Of a stretch of DNA of 64,000 nucleotides, positions 52,908 through 62,783 are shown piece after piece. The translations under genes were made by a program, and so were the position numbers. The notes under the pieces are model-generated. The model was not told where the DNA came from. It searched no databases and saw only the letters and a program-made list of their open reading frames with translations. The stretch covers positions 620,001 through 684,000 of the forward strand of contig NZ_UTIQ01000241.1 of NCBI RefSeq assembly GCF_900582625.1. Reading direction: 5' to 3'. Position 1 is the stretch's first letter. The number at the start of each line of letters is the position of its first letter. The stretch comes from Pseudomonas viridiflava. Lineage in GTDB: Bacteria > Pseudomonadota > Gammaproteobacteria > Pseudomonadales > Pseudomonadaceae.

Positions 52908-54047
52908 TCAAACACCCGACGCGCTCGCTGCCTCGTCTGGCCGAACAGAAGTGCAGGTTCCAGGCCCAGACACCCAGCGGATTTCAACCCGGCGATTGGC
53001 CGTCCGCCCGCTCGTTGTTTCATCAGCGTTTACGGGCTGGCTGGCGGCGAGTCCCTGAATGGCCACGCACTCGTCAGCGATTCCCGCCATGCGCTGCAAC
53101 CAGTCGCGCACAGCGGCGGCCCGGGCCAAAGACAGGCGCTGATTGACGTGCGAATCGCCCGAAGCGTCGGTGTGGCCAGAGATCATGATCAGCCTGCCCG
53201 GCTGGGCCGCAAGGCGCGCCAGCGCGCCAATAAGCGCTTTGGTCGAGTCGGGCCCCAGCTCAGCGCTGCCGGCCGCGAATATCGTCAGCGTCGCCACATG
53301 AGCAGAAACCGCCGGCGCATCTGCGGCCAGCGGAAAAACGCTGCTCAATTCATACCCGCTGCGCTGCCCAACCCAGACACTGCCCCACGCCCCTAACCCG
53401 AGGATGCAGAGCGCGCCAGCCACTGCCAAAAACCGCGGCACGCGCGAAGCCTCCGGTTGAAAGCGCATCGGCGACACACCGTCACGAACCGGCGGCGAAG
53501 GCGCCGCGAGCATCTGTCGCTGCCCACGGTGTATGGCGCTGCGCACCAATTGGCGCAGGCTGTGCAGCGCCACCACGGGAAGCCGTAGCTGGCTGTCCAG
53601 GCGCTCATGAAAATTGCCCAGTGCAGTTTCCAGCTCGGCCAGCAGCGGCAAGTCGTGGGCGTGAAAATTCCCAGCGCGCAGCGGCCCCTGCAACTGAGTG
53701 AACACCCAGGTAAAAATCTCCAGTTTCGCCTGACTGCCAGGGGGCCAGGCGCGCGCATCGTGCAGGCGCACCACGCCATCCATCAGCGCCACGCCTTCAA
53801 GCGTCCCCGCGACACCGAAGCGCTGACTGCGCGCCAACGCCAGGCACGCCATCGTCTGAAGGTCGACACCGTTGCGTTGCAGCAACGCCGTGCATAACCG
53901 CTCAACCTCCGCCCAGTTCACATCAGGGCGCGCCGGGTGGTTGAGCTTGTTCAGCTCCCCGCGCAGCCTGCCGAATTCGGCGCAGGCATGAGGGTCGCCG
54001 CCCAGGCGCAGCGCGATGTCCGAGAGCGTCGCGTCCACTTCTCTCAT
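52908..54047 (-). CDS. Type VI secretion protein with ImpA_N-like and OmpA C-terminal domains
   Basis: A 379-residue protein. Residues about 15-160 resemble the ImpA_N domain of TssA/VasL-type proteins (DLQTMACLALARSQRFG, then DARAWPP). A single membrane helix follows (LAVAGALCILGLGAWGSVWVG), then an OmpA-type peptidoglycan-binding domain with SGHTDASGDSHVNQRLSLAR. It could tie the sheath-building machinery to the cell wall. Its start overlaps the tssE stop as ATGA, so it is part of the T6SS operon. It has the VasL layout except that OmpA replaces the VasL C-terminus. Confidence 0.82.
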   Translation of the reverse strand: MREVDATLSDIALRLGGDPHACAEFGRLRGELNKLNHPARPDVNWAEVERLCTALLQRNGVDLQTMACLALARSQRFGVAGTLEGVALMDGVVRLHDARAWPPGSQAKLEIFTWVFTQLQGPLRAGNFHAHDLPLLAELETALGNFHERLDSQLRLPVVALHSLRQLVRSAIHRGQRQMLAAPSPPVRDGVSPMRFQPEASRVPRFLAVAGALCILGLGAWGSVWVGQRSGYELSSVFPLAADAPAVSAHVATLTIFAAGSAELGPDSTKALIGALARLAAQPGRLIMISGHTDASGDSHVNQRLSLARAAAVRDWLQRMAGIADECVAIQGLAASQPVNADETTSGRTANRRVEIRWVSGPGTCTSVRPDEAASASGV

Positions 54048-54481
54048 TGCACCGCCGCAAAGTGCTGCTTCAAGTGCCGCAGCACCACTTTCCCCTCTGG
54101 CGCCGGCGCCGTACCAAAGGTGGCGTGCTGGCCCGATTTCAACTGCACATCCAACGCGTAATCGAGATGCCCGGGGCGACTGGCCGGCAGCAAACGCATG
54201 ACCACAGTGTCCAGGCGCGGCTCGTACTTGATCAACATCGCCTGCAATCGCCCCACCAAGGCATGCGCCGTGCCGGTTACGCCGTGTAGAACCCGGTCCA
54301 GATCCGGAACGCCATAGTCCGGCAGGTGGCTGAGCGTTCCGGCGCGGCTGTTGAGCAGGCGCTGCACGTTATCGAGTACGGAAAGAATTACTTGGTCCTG
54401 CTCGCACACCCGGTCCAGCGCCAACTCACCGGAAAAGTTTTGCAGCAGCAGCTCGTACAACGAAGGCCCCAGTTCGTCCAC
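54044..54481 (-). CDS. tssE: TssE, type VI baseplate protein (gp25-like)
   Basis: A 145-residue gp25/TssE protein of the T6SS baseplate. Conserved parts are SVLDNVQRLLNSRAGTLSH, followed by YGVPDL, and the later EPRL that stabilises the sheath-baseplate contact. The start is GTG 54481. ATGA overlap with the ImpA_N/OmpA gene; 2 bases from tssJ. Confidence 0.92.
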   Translation of the reverse strand: MDELGPSLYELLLQNFSGELALDRVCEQDQVILSVLDNVQRLLNSRAGTLSHLPDYGVPDLDRVLHGVTGTAHALVGRLQAMLIKYEPRLDTVVMRLLPASRPGHLDYALDVQLKSGQHATFGTAPAPEGKVVLRHLKQHFAAVQ

Positions 54482-54483
54482 CG

Positions 54484-55047
54484 TCAGTCCTCCACCGATG
54501 CGTGCTGCTTTTTGTTGCGGGCCGCTTCGGCCAAAAAAAGAGTGTTGTCCGCCAACTCAACGATGCGGGCGCGGTCGGGATGCAGCTCATCGCGCGGCAC
54601 GAGCAAACGCCACGAGTTCTGCTCCAGATCGGGTTGCCGATACAACGCCACAACCGCGACGTACCGCGCCTCGCTGTGCAGAGGCACGCTCAGTTGCGCG
54701 CCGCCTCCCGGCTTGATCACTACTGCCTGCTCGTCCACCAGGTCCGCGCTCAACGCCGAAGCTGCGGCGGTTACCAGCCGGTCGTAGCTCGCCTGTTCGA
54801 ACGCGCGGCTATCGCGCAACTGATAAATGCGCACCAGCGTTGCCACGGACAACGCATTCATCTCGGCGGAATCGGTGTTTAATGAGGCCCGGCCAGTGAA
54901 GTCCAAACGCAGCGTTTTCACCTGTTTGTAAAACACGGCTTTGGCCGTCGAGGTCGTGCCATCGCCTACTGTTTGCACAAGCCCGCAGCCCCCCAGCGCC
55001 AGACTGATGAGCAGTAAAACAGCGCGGCTAAAATCGGTAGGCAACAT
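54484..55047 (-). CDS. tssJ: TssJ, type VI outer-membrane lipoprotein
   Basis: A 187-residue lipoprotein with lipobox LALGGC (Cys21). TssJ anchors the TssJLM membrane complex to the outer membrane and binds TssM. The beta-sandwich core LSVATLVRIYQLRDSRAFEQ is typical. The first 20 bases overlap the end of tssG. Confidence 0.92.
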   Translation of the reverse strand: MLPTDFSRAVLLLISLALGGCGLVQTVGDGTTSTAKAVFYKQVKTLRLDFTGRASLNTDSAEMNALSVATLVRIYQLRDSRAFEQASYDRLVTAAASALSADLVDEQAVVIKPGGGAQLSVPLHSEARYVAVVALYRQPDLEQNSWRLLVPRDELHPDRARIVELADNTLFLAEAARNKKQHASVED

Positions 55048-56119
55048 GCGTACTCTCCCGCTTCAAGGGGTTGCCGTGCAGGCCTTGATACCGGCCCAGA
55101 CTCACGGTAATCCGCGCCTCGCTATCAGCGCCGCTATCCAGCCGCGCTGTCATTCCAAGGCGCAGCGGTGTTTTGCCCAGCACTGGCTCAGGCAGGCAAT
55201 TAAGCGGCGCCGATAACTGCAGCGTGGCGCAGCAGCGCCAGCCCAGATAAACGCGCAGCAACACCATCAAGTCCCGCAGCTGCTGTCCACCCGGCAGCCA
55301 GGCACAGGTCTGGGAAAGGTCTTGGGTGACCAGCGTCAGCAACACTTCGCTGTTCACGTCGGTCCCCACACCTCCCAACACCACGCTCTGGCTCAGGCTC
55401 GGCCGCTGTTGAGCGCAAAGCACCGCGGCCGCTGCGAGCGGCACACGTCGCGGCCAATGAGGCGTTACCCCCACCCCAGTGCCGGGCGCCAGCAGGGTGA
55501 CCAGCGCCTGCATGCCTTCGGCGTTGCGCGTCGGCAGGCCCATGACGCCAAGCAACGCTAGGAAGCGCGACACCGGCGTGCCGATGCGCTCGGCGGTGCC
55601 GGGAATGCCCAGTCCAACCAGGCCTAGCAAACACTGCGAGGTGGCATCGACGCCGCCCGGCTCAAAGGTCGCCGGGTAGGAGTACTTGCGCCAGATTCGG
55701 TAAAACTGGGTAAAAATCCGGTGGTTGAACACATCGAGAAACCCTTCAAGGGCCTCGTGCCCCTCCCGTCGTTGCGTTATGTCATCCAGATAAGCCGCCG
55801 GCATGGGCGAGTCGACGCCATACAGCCCCATCAACCGCGTACGAACGGTTGCCGGCGCCAGCGGACGGCGCTGGTCAAACTCGATTCCCTTGAGCTCCCC
55901 GGCCGGAAAACCCATTCCCGGATCGGGCCGAAAACGCACCGCGTCATCGGCCGGGTTTGCTGTGCTGCCCAACGGCGGATGGCCAGGCATCGCCAGCTCC
56001 AGCATCTGGCACAGGCGATACAAGCTGGCTTCGGCGACGCGACCTTGCAGGGCCGGCAGCAAACCGCTGCGTTTCAGCCGGGAATACGCAGACTGTGGTT
56101 CTCGTTCCATCGCAGGCAC
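55028..56119 (-). CDS. tssG: TssG, type VI baseplate protein
   Basis: A 363-residue TssG (VasB/ImpH) protein, part of the TssEFGK baseplate wedge. Features include AEASLYRLCQMLELAMPGHPP, then GMGFPAGELKGIEF and FYRIWRKYSYP. The start is GTG 56119 or ATG 56110; either overlaps the end of tssF. The gene is open and of normal length although its partner tssF is broken. Confidence 0.92.
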   Translation of the reverse strand: MPAMEREPQSAYSRLKRSGLLPALQGRVAEASLYRLCQMLELAMPGHPPLGSTANPADDAVRFRPDPGMGFPAGELKGIEFDQRRPLAPATVRTRLMGLYGVDSPMPAAYLDDITQRREGHEALEGFLDVFNHRIFTQFYRIWRKYSYPATFEPGGVDATSQCLLGLVGLGIPGTAERIGTPVSRFLALLGVMGLPTRNAEGMQALVTLLAPGTGVGVTPHWPRRVPLAAAAVLCAQQRPSLSQSVVLGGVGTDVNSEVLLTLVTQDLSQTCAWLPGGQQLRDLMVLLRVYLGWRCCATLQLSAPLNCLPEPVLGKTPLRLGMTARLDSGADSEARITVSLGRYQGLHGNPLKRESTHVAYRF

Positions 56120-57836
56120 TTACCGGTGGGTTGAAGGATCAGCGTGAGCTGGTTGAACAGATGAACGTCGGCATACAGCGCGAAGAACCGGCTGAGCAAT
56201 TCGCCGAATAGATGGATGTCGCCGTCGCCGCAAAAACCCACGGCATCCAGCGTTACTTCGATGTCCACGCCACGCAGCAGAAAACCGCGTTCAAAGCGCT
56301 GGATCAGGTGATGACGCACCTCGACTATCGCCTCGAGTCGCCTTCGGTTCAGTTCGCTTTGGCTCCAGTCATACAGCGCCAGCGTGCCGCGCAGCACTTC
56401 GGCGCTGTCGAGCATCGACAAAAGTTAGAGCCCAGATGGCTCAGCACGCGCCAATGAAAGCGGTCACGGTTCGGCGGATAACACGGCTGCGTGGGCGCAC
56501 ATAAATTGCGCGCGCGAATGGGCGTCTGGGTGGTTTGTACGACCGTATCGAGCAAGGCGCTCTGCAAGGCTTTGCGCGGCAGTTGCCCATTGGTGCCGGT
56601 CAAGCGCATCGACAGACTGCCCTGCTCATCCCGGCAATCAGTGGCAAACCCCTCGCCGCCCAGAATCAGCCAGGTATCGTGCAGCCCGTTCGCGCCGCGC
56701 TTGAGACGGGTGTGGAAAAAGCGCTCCGGCGCTTCGTCCCGCAGCATGCCGCCCTTGTGCCTGAAACTGGTAAACGGCACGTACGCGCGGTGTTCTGCAT
56801 CGCGGGAGGAACTCACCTCGTCCACCGAATAAATCTCGGTATGGCCGTCCTGCAGCCGCATCGGCCGCAGCAGGTAGTCGCTTTGCAGCGGCGCCAGCGA
56901 CAGCGGATCGGCCTCCAGGGCAAACAGGTTGATGACCGGCACGCAATGCAGACGCAGGTGCTCGGCATTCAGCGCGAATTGCTGCGGCCACTGCTCAGCC
57001 AGCACGACATCCAATTCAAACCCGCGCACGCTGGCGGCGAGCGTCAGTTGCTCCAGACCGCACAGGGTCACGAACATGAATTTCTCGCGGAAACTGAAGT
57101 ACTCAAGCAGCAGCTGGTAGCCACTGAACGAAGCATCGCCTTTAGGCCATAGGCGGTCGGAAGCGCCAAACCCTTTGGGCTTGAAATGCACATCCAGCGC
57201 CGTGCGATCCGTTTGCCCCGCTAGGCGCACATACACCGTTTGCGCGTGCAAGGTCAGCGCCTGATGCAGCGCGCAGGCAAGCGGCGAGTCGGCATTCAGA
57301 TACACCGGCAAGCGGCTCAGATCGACCTGCGTCCAATCCGCCAACGCCCCGCAGCTGAATCGCAGCCGCAGAACAGAACGGCCATCGGCCTCATGCCCCA
57401 GGCGCAGCGACTCCAGCGCAATCGGCTGCAAGGCAACGGGCTCGGTCGTGGTATAGCGGCAGCGCGTGCGTTGCGGCCCCACCGGCCGCGACAACACTTC
57501 AAAGCCGCGCGCGATGGTTTCGCTGCTCGCCATCTGCGCCACGTCCGGCGCCAGTTCCACCACCGACAAAGACGGAATGGTGCGCAAGTAATGCGGCCAT
57601 AACAGACTGACCAGCCCCTCGGTCATTTCCGGCAAGTCGTCGTCGATCTTTTCGCGCAGGCGCCCCATTAGAAAGGCGAACCCTTCAAACAGCCGCTCCA
57701 CGTAAGGATCGCGCGCGCCCGGCTTATCCAGATTGAGGTGCGCGGCACGATCAGGGAACGCCTCGGCGAACTCCTTGCCGGCCTCACGCAGGTAACGCAT
57801 TTCAGCGTCGAACTAGTGCAGGGTCAGGTTGTCCAT
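56074..57836 (-). pseudogene. tssF: tssF, disrupted type VI baseplate gene (amber codon and frameshift)
   Basis: The gene would encode a TssF of about 587 residues. The expected start ATG (57836-57834) gives MDNLTLH, then a TAG at 57815-57813 where a tyrosine is expected, then FDAEMRYLREAGKEF in the same frame. An internal ATG at 57800 could allow a restart that loses 12 residues. A second lesion lies at 56420-56423: a run of four A (T on the coding strand) is one base short, so the protein leaves frame after LSHLGSNF and stops at 56349. Downstream the true C-terminus (LSMLDSAEVLRGTLALYDWS, to 56074) is in another frame. Two separate lesions point to a decaying gene. A sequencing error could explain the indel more easily than the TAG. 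Confidence 0.88.
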
Positions 57837-57861
57837 TTCGCTCGCGGGTCCCCCAGAAAAA

Positions 57862-59427
57862 TCAGCCACACAACACCGCCGCGCGCAGTGGATCGATGGC
57901 TACCAGCGAGGCCAGCAGCGCGTCCATCCGCGAGCGTTGCGCCGCCTTGTCGGCTGTGGCTTGAGCGCCCCGTCCGCGGAGCAATTTGAGCAGCCGCACC
58001 TTGACCTCGAATGCCAACCCGGGCTCCCACTCCACCAAGGCAAGTGCCTGGGCTCGGCGATCCAGTTCATCGAGCAAATGAATGGCTAATTCACTCTTGC
58101 CGCATTGCTCGGTGATTCGTGCCATCAGCAAACGCAGAAGCCAGCGCTGGCGACCGCTCTGTATGCCGGGGCGCGCCGCCAGCCACGCGAGTGCGGCGTC
58201 CACTCCGTCGCTATCGGCTTGCGCCAGTGCCTCGTTTTCCAACTCCAGAATGTCATCTGTAACCGCCGCTACGGGTGTTGCTGGCGACAGCCATTGCCCT
58301 GGCGCCTGGCGTACATGCTGAGTGATCCAGGCGCTGGTTGTGGCATCGGCGAAGGGCGACCCGTCGCTCCAGCACAACGTTTCCAAGCCCGGTACGCGAT
58401 CAAGAAAAAGCGCCAGATCGCTTCGCACAACGTCGACCCACACACCCTGCGGCGCCGGTTGTTTGTCGAGCGCCTGGTGCACGTACCACTGCAGGTCGAG
58501 CCAGAAATGGTTAACGCCCTCGGCGTACACCCGCTCGGCCAGTTCCAGCAGTTCGCCCCAGCTTTGCTGCACGTACAGCCGACGCAGCTGTGCGCGGTAA
58601 TCGGCGCGCGGCGGTGCCAGGCGGGTATTCCCGGCAGCCCCCAGGGGCGGCGCCTGCTGCACCGTGTCCCAGCGCAGGCTTTTCATCAGCCGGTGGGCAG
58701 CCAGCCAGCCAGATGGCTGCGCGCGCAGGTAAACCGCCAGCATGCGGCCATGCTCAAGCAGATCGCGGCCGGATTGAATGGCCGTCGCCGGTACGCTGCG
58801 CTCAACAGTGGCGCTGTGCTGCGGCACCAGCGCATCAACGCCACCCGCCTGCGACAGGCGTTGCGCCAGCGCGGCATACAAGCCATCCAGACACGGACGC
58901 TGCTCGGGCGGCCAATTGCCAAGGCTTTGCTCCAGCCAGACCAGGGCTGCGACTGTGCGCTGCGCATCCGGCTTGGCCACTTCCGGATACAACGACAGAC
59001 TCGCCAACACCTTCGCTCCGGCCAGCCACTCCACTGCCAATTTTTGCCCGCTGGGCCTTGCCGGTAACAACTGGATGGCGAACCGATCCACCAGAGCGGC
59101 CAGCAGGTTCAGACCGTCGGCCAGACCTGCCTCGCCGTCTTGATGCAAACGAGCCCATACGTAATAAGTGGCCACGCGCAAATCCTTGCAGCAGGTGGTG
59201 AGCAGCGATTGGGCCAGGCTCGCGACGCGCGCTGCATTGGCGCCCGACAGCTTGTCCACCTCCTCGCGCATCTGCTGATAGTCATCGTGGTAGCCAGGGT
59301 CTGTGCCGACTGGCGGGTTGTGTTCCAACGGCAGCAACCAGGGCGCCCATTGCGCGGCCTGCTGCCGTGCCATCGCCAGCCCGTCCACTTGCTCCAGACA
59401 GTTGTCTACAAGGGTCTGCAAGGTCAT
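57862..59427 (-). CDS. tssA: TssA, type VI sheath-cap/assembly protein (VasJ type)
   Basis: A 521-residue protein with an N-terminal ImpA_N domain (WLLPLEHNPPVGTDPGY, KDLRVATYYVWARLHQDGE) and a C-terminal helical VasJ-type domain (RRLYVQQSWGELLELAERVY, FWLDLQWYVHQAL). TssA directs tail tube and sheath polymerisation. Its start overlaps tssM as ATGA and it ends 25 bases before the original tssF start. Confidence 0.88.
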   Translation of the reverse strand: MTLQTLVDNCLEQVDGLAMARQQAAQWAPWLLPLEHNPPVGTDPGYHDDYQQMREEVDKLSGANAARVASLAQSLLTTCCKDLRVATYYVWARLHQDGEAGLADGLNLLAALVDRFAIQLLPARPSGQKLAVEWLAGAKVLASLSLYPEVAKPDAQRTVAALVWLEQSLGNWPPEQRPCLDGLYAALAQRLSQAGGVDALVPQHSATVERSVPATAIQSGRDLLEHGRMLAVYLRAQPSGWLAAHRLMKSLRWDTVQQAPPLGAAGNTRLAPPRADYRAQLRRLYVQQSWGELLELAERVYAEGVNHFWLDLQWYVHQALDKQPAPQGVWVDVVRSDLALFLDRVPGLETLCWSDGSPFADATTSAWITQHVRQAPGQWLSPATPVAAVTDDILELENEALAQADSDGVDAALAWLAARPGIQSGRQRWLLRLLMARITEQCGKSELAIHLLDELDRRAQALALVEWEPGLAFEVKVRLLKLLRGRGAQATADKAAQRSRMDALLASLVAIDPLRAAVLCG

Positions 59428-62400
59428 AGCCGCTCCTGTCCGTCATCAGCGACCGCGCGCGTTGGAAGAAAAATATCCGTCGGCAGACGAAACCCGCGCA
59501 GACGCAACAACGCCAACGGCCCGGCATGTAACTCGGTGCGCAGGTGCCAGGTCAGCATCGAGCCATCAGGGGTCGCAACTTGCAGGCGGTAGCGGCTCTC
59601 GCTGTCATCCAGCGCAGTAGCCTGGGCACGTTCAAGCAGACGGATCAGGCCCCATGGCCCCTGAAAATCACCAAACAAGCGCTCGCCGCTGTGCGTACTC
59701 GTCCACGTCACACTCGCGCCGGGATATTCGCCGCTGCCCGGCCATGTGAAGCGATGCCAGCTTTCCGTCTGGTTGAAGTAATGCAGTCGCTGGCCGTCGA
59801 GAATGAACAGGGTTTGCGCGACGTCCTGCACCGGTTTGGCCAACAGTTCAAAACTCAGCCCCATGCCACCGTCGGTGAACAACACGTCGGCCAATTCGCT
59901 GAGTTGCTCAACCGCATCGAGAAACGCCGGATTGAAAGACAGGCCCTGGCTATGGCGCGGATCGACCACCCAGCGCGTGCCCTCCTTGCGCAGGACGCCG
60001 GCCAACTGCTGCTGCAAAAATTGCTCGATGCGCCCGGAGTCGGCACGAATCATCTGCCCCAGCATTGGCAACGATGCGGTGTTGGTGGTGGCGGCGAAGG
60101 GATAACGGCCGGTGAATGACTTATCCCACAGGTCGACAATCGTCCGCTGCCACTGCCGATTGAGCGCACTGGCTGAAGGCTCCAGCACCTGTTGCCAGGC
60201 CTGTTCCAAGGGCTGCACAAACAACGTCTGGCCGACGCCCGCCCACTCGGCGCCGAGGCTGGCAGCCAGAAGATTACCGTAGGCACGCGTATCGGTGAGG
60301 TCTACACCTTTGCCTTGAAACACGGTTTGCGCCAAGGCTTGCGTCATGTGCTGCGGATCTTGGGCGGCGCTGATCTGTTGCAACGTCAGCCGCACCCGCG
60401 TTACCCGATTCAGAAATGCGTGAATGCTCAACGACTGCCCGGCCTCGGGCTCATCCTGGTTGCCCAGCAGTTTCAGCAGCGGGCCAAACGTCGCATGCAG
60501 CGGGCCATCGGCACCGGGCAAGTGTTGATTGATGGCCGCCGCCGGTGTGTTCGCGAGAAGCTTTTGCGCCGAGTCGATCAGCGTATCGGTCAACGCCGAC
60601 GTCCGCCCACCCGCCTGTCCCTGGAAGGCCAATGCATTGAGCAGCGCAATCAAGGGCGACTGGCGCACATCACTCATCAACGTCAGTTGATCAATCACGT
60701 CCGCCAGGCTGCTCGCGCGTTGCCACTGCAGGCTATTGAGAAACCTCAGCCAGGCGCCGCTGTAGTCCTGAAAGTAACGCGCGGTGAGACGCTGTTTCAG
60801 CTGCTGCGGCGTCAACTCGGGCATCAGTTCGGCGGGTGATTCGCTCAGCACCCAATCCACTTTTTCGCGGCGCGCCTCAGCGGCCTGTTCAATCGCCTGG
60901 CGCACCTGGCCTTCCCAGGCCTGGCGGGTAAATTCCCCTGGCACCGTCACTGCACTCGCAAACAACGGCTGGGCATCCGCCTCGCTGGTCAGTTGCTCCA
61001 CCCCCAGGGCTGGATAGTTATTAGCCGCCTCATCCAGCACCTGCTGATACAGATTGGACTCCGCGTTGCGCTGCCCCAATTGGCCCAACAACACCTGACG
61101 CACCTGCGCGATCAGGCGCCGGTCAGGCTCGATGCGCCAGTGCGGGTACGCCGCCAATTGCGTCGCGTAAAACCTCAGCAAACTGGCCGACAATCCTTGC
61201 CAACGGTCCGGCTGTACGTCGTGGTGCCCTGGTATTGCAAGCGCCAACGTGGCGGCAAGAAAGTCAGCTTCGCTGCGCTCTGGACGCGCCATCATCAAGT
61301 ACGCTTTGAGTTGGTCGTAAGCTTGAGCCGCACGGGCTGATCGCTCCGGACTCTGCGGCGCCAAAGCCAGCAGCGCCGTCATCTGCCCATGCAGGCTGGC
61401 GGCCAGCGGATCGCGCAGCAGGCGGTTATTGGCTTCGACATAACGCGGCCAGAGCGCTGCGAGCAAATCGGCGTTTCGGCTCAAGCCCCAGCGCTGCTGC
61501 CACGGCACGCCATCGGCCGAGCGCTGGCGCAAGCGCGCCAACTCCCGCACCATTTCGTGCAGCGCAAGTAGTTGCTCATCCCCTCCTTGCGCCTGCTGCA
61601 TCATCGTCAAGGTGTGCTGTGCCTGAGCGACCATCAGCCGGTTGCTGACAAACGACAGCAGCAACCCAACGCTCCACACGCAGGCCACTGACATTAGCGA
61701 CGCATACAACACCCGTGGCGCGTTCCAGCCCAGCCGGCGCCCGCGCGCCCTATCACCCAGCACGCCCGCCCAGGCTGGCGAAAAAGCCCAGGAACGCTGA
61801 TGGCTCGTCGGTGCACGCCCATGCGCTAGCGGACTGAACCAGATTCCACGCAGCGCCACTGCCGGATTGCGGCGCTCAAACAACGGCACCAACGCCTGAG
61901 CCCAGCGCGTGACGCCTTCGGCTTGTAAATCGCGCGCAAGGCGCCAGAGAAAATCGTCTGACGGCAGGTTTTGCATCTGCGCCAAACCAAGCCGTCGCAA
62001 CGGCGGCAGCACCTCACGCAAACACGCCTGAAACTGCACAGCATCTGCTCGTGCGGGAAGCACGCGCCCCACCGTTTGTTGTGGCCGTTGCGCCTGCTCC
62101 CACTCGGTAGCACTGAGCTGCCACAGATGCAGCGGCGCTTGCCAACGCAGCGTTCGCATCACGCGCTGTAAACGGCGCGTGCCGGTTGCGACAAAATCGG
62201 CCGTGTCACGCTGACCTTCGCTTAGTACCCAAATAAACCCATCCACAGGCCGCCAGGCCCGCAATGCGCGCCATCGTTCCAAGCGTTCCAAGCGTTCCGG
62301 CTCGACCGGACTTTGCGATGAACCGATCCACAGCAGCACCGTGTTCTGGTCATGCAGCCACAGCTTTTCAGCCAGGCCTGGCACCAGCGACTCGACCTGC

Positions 62401-62783
62401 TCAGGCTCGCCGAGCACCCACAACAGACGCACGCGCCGACGCCAAAAGACGCCGAATTGTTCGCGCATGGCGGAGGCGATTTCCTCGCCAGGCCCATCGA
62501 CCGGAAGCGGGCTCTGCCGGCGCCACCACACCGTTTGCATGGCGGCGCTCCAGTGCCCGATGTGACCGTGGATAATCAGCCATGCCACGACGGCGAAAAT
62601 GGCCAGTCCCGCCGCAACCAGTGCGAGGGTCGGAATCGCACGCTGCCAATCGATTTCATCCGCCGGGGCTGCGGAGTAAAGCCACCAGAGCAACGCCGTC
62701 AGTGCCACCGCCAGCACGGCGGCCAGCACCAGCAACGCAACCGGTTGCCACCTGAAAGAACGTGACGACTCAGACTGGTTCAT
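59424..62783 (-). CDS. tssM: TssM, type VI membrane core protein (IcmF family)
   Basis: A 1119-residue IcmF-family protein with two N-terminal membrane helices (about 13-35 and 47-70), a cytoplasmic domain, a third helix (about 361-383) and a large periplasmic region that meets TssJ. The cytoplasmic domain has RVRLLWVLGEPEQVES where many TssM proteins have a Walker A motif, so ATP binding of the usual kind is not supported. The gene is open at full length. It overlaps the upstream gene by 14 bases and tssA by 4. Confidence 0.93.
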   Translation of the reverse strand: MNQSESSRSFRWQPVALLVLAAVLAVALTALLWWLYSAAPADEIDWQRAIPTLALVAAGLAIFAVVAWLIIHGHIGHWSAAMQTVWWRRQSPLPVDGPGEEIASAMREQFGVFWRRRVRLLWVLGEPEQVESLVPGLAEKLWLHDQNTVLLWIGSSQSPVEPERLERLERWRALRAWRPVDGFIWVLSEGQRDTADFVATGTRRLQRVMRTLRWQAPLHLWQLSATEWEQAQRPQQTVGRVLPARADAVQFQACLREVLPPLRRLGLAQMQNLPSDDFLWRLARDLQAEGVTRWAQALVPLFERRNPAVALRGIWFSPLAHGRAPTSHQRSWAFSPAWAGVLGDRARGRRLGWNAPRVLYASLMSVACVWSVGLLLSFVSNRLMVAQAQHTLTMMQQAQGGDEQLLALHEMVRELARLRQRSADGVPWQQRWGLSRNADLLAALWPRYVEANNRLLRDPLAASLHGQMTALLALAPQSPERSARAAQAYDQLKAYLMMARPERSEADFLAATLALAIPGHHDVQPDRWQGLSASLLRFYATQLAAYPHWRIEPDRRLIAQVRQVLLGQLGQRNAESNLYQQVLDEAANNYPALGVEQLTSEADAQPLFASAVTVPGEFTRQAWEGQVRQAIEQAAEARREKVDWVLSESPAELMPELTPQQLKQRLTARYFQDYSGAWLRFLNSLQWQRASSLADVIDQLTLMSDVRQSPLIALLNALAFQGQAGGRTSALTDTLIDSAQKLLANTPAAAINQHLPGADGPLHATFGPLLKLLGNQDEPEAGQSLSIHAFLNRVTRVRLTLQQISAAQDPQHMTQALAQTVFQGKGVDLTDTRAYGNLLAASLGAEWAGVGQTLFVQPLEQAWQQVLEPSASALNRQWQRTIVDLWDKSFTGRYPFAATTNTASLPMLGQMIRADSGRIEQFLQQQLAGVLRKEGTRWVVDPRHSQGLSFNPAFLDAVEQLSELADVLFTDGGMGLSFELLAKPVQDVAQTLFILDGQRLHYFNQTESWHRFTWPGSGEYPGASVTWTSTHSGERLFGDFQGPWGLIRLLERAQATALDDSESRYRLQVATPDGSMLTWHLRTELHAGPLALLRLRGFRLPTDIFLPTRAVADDGQERL

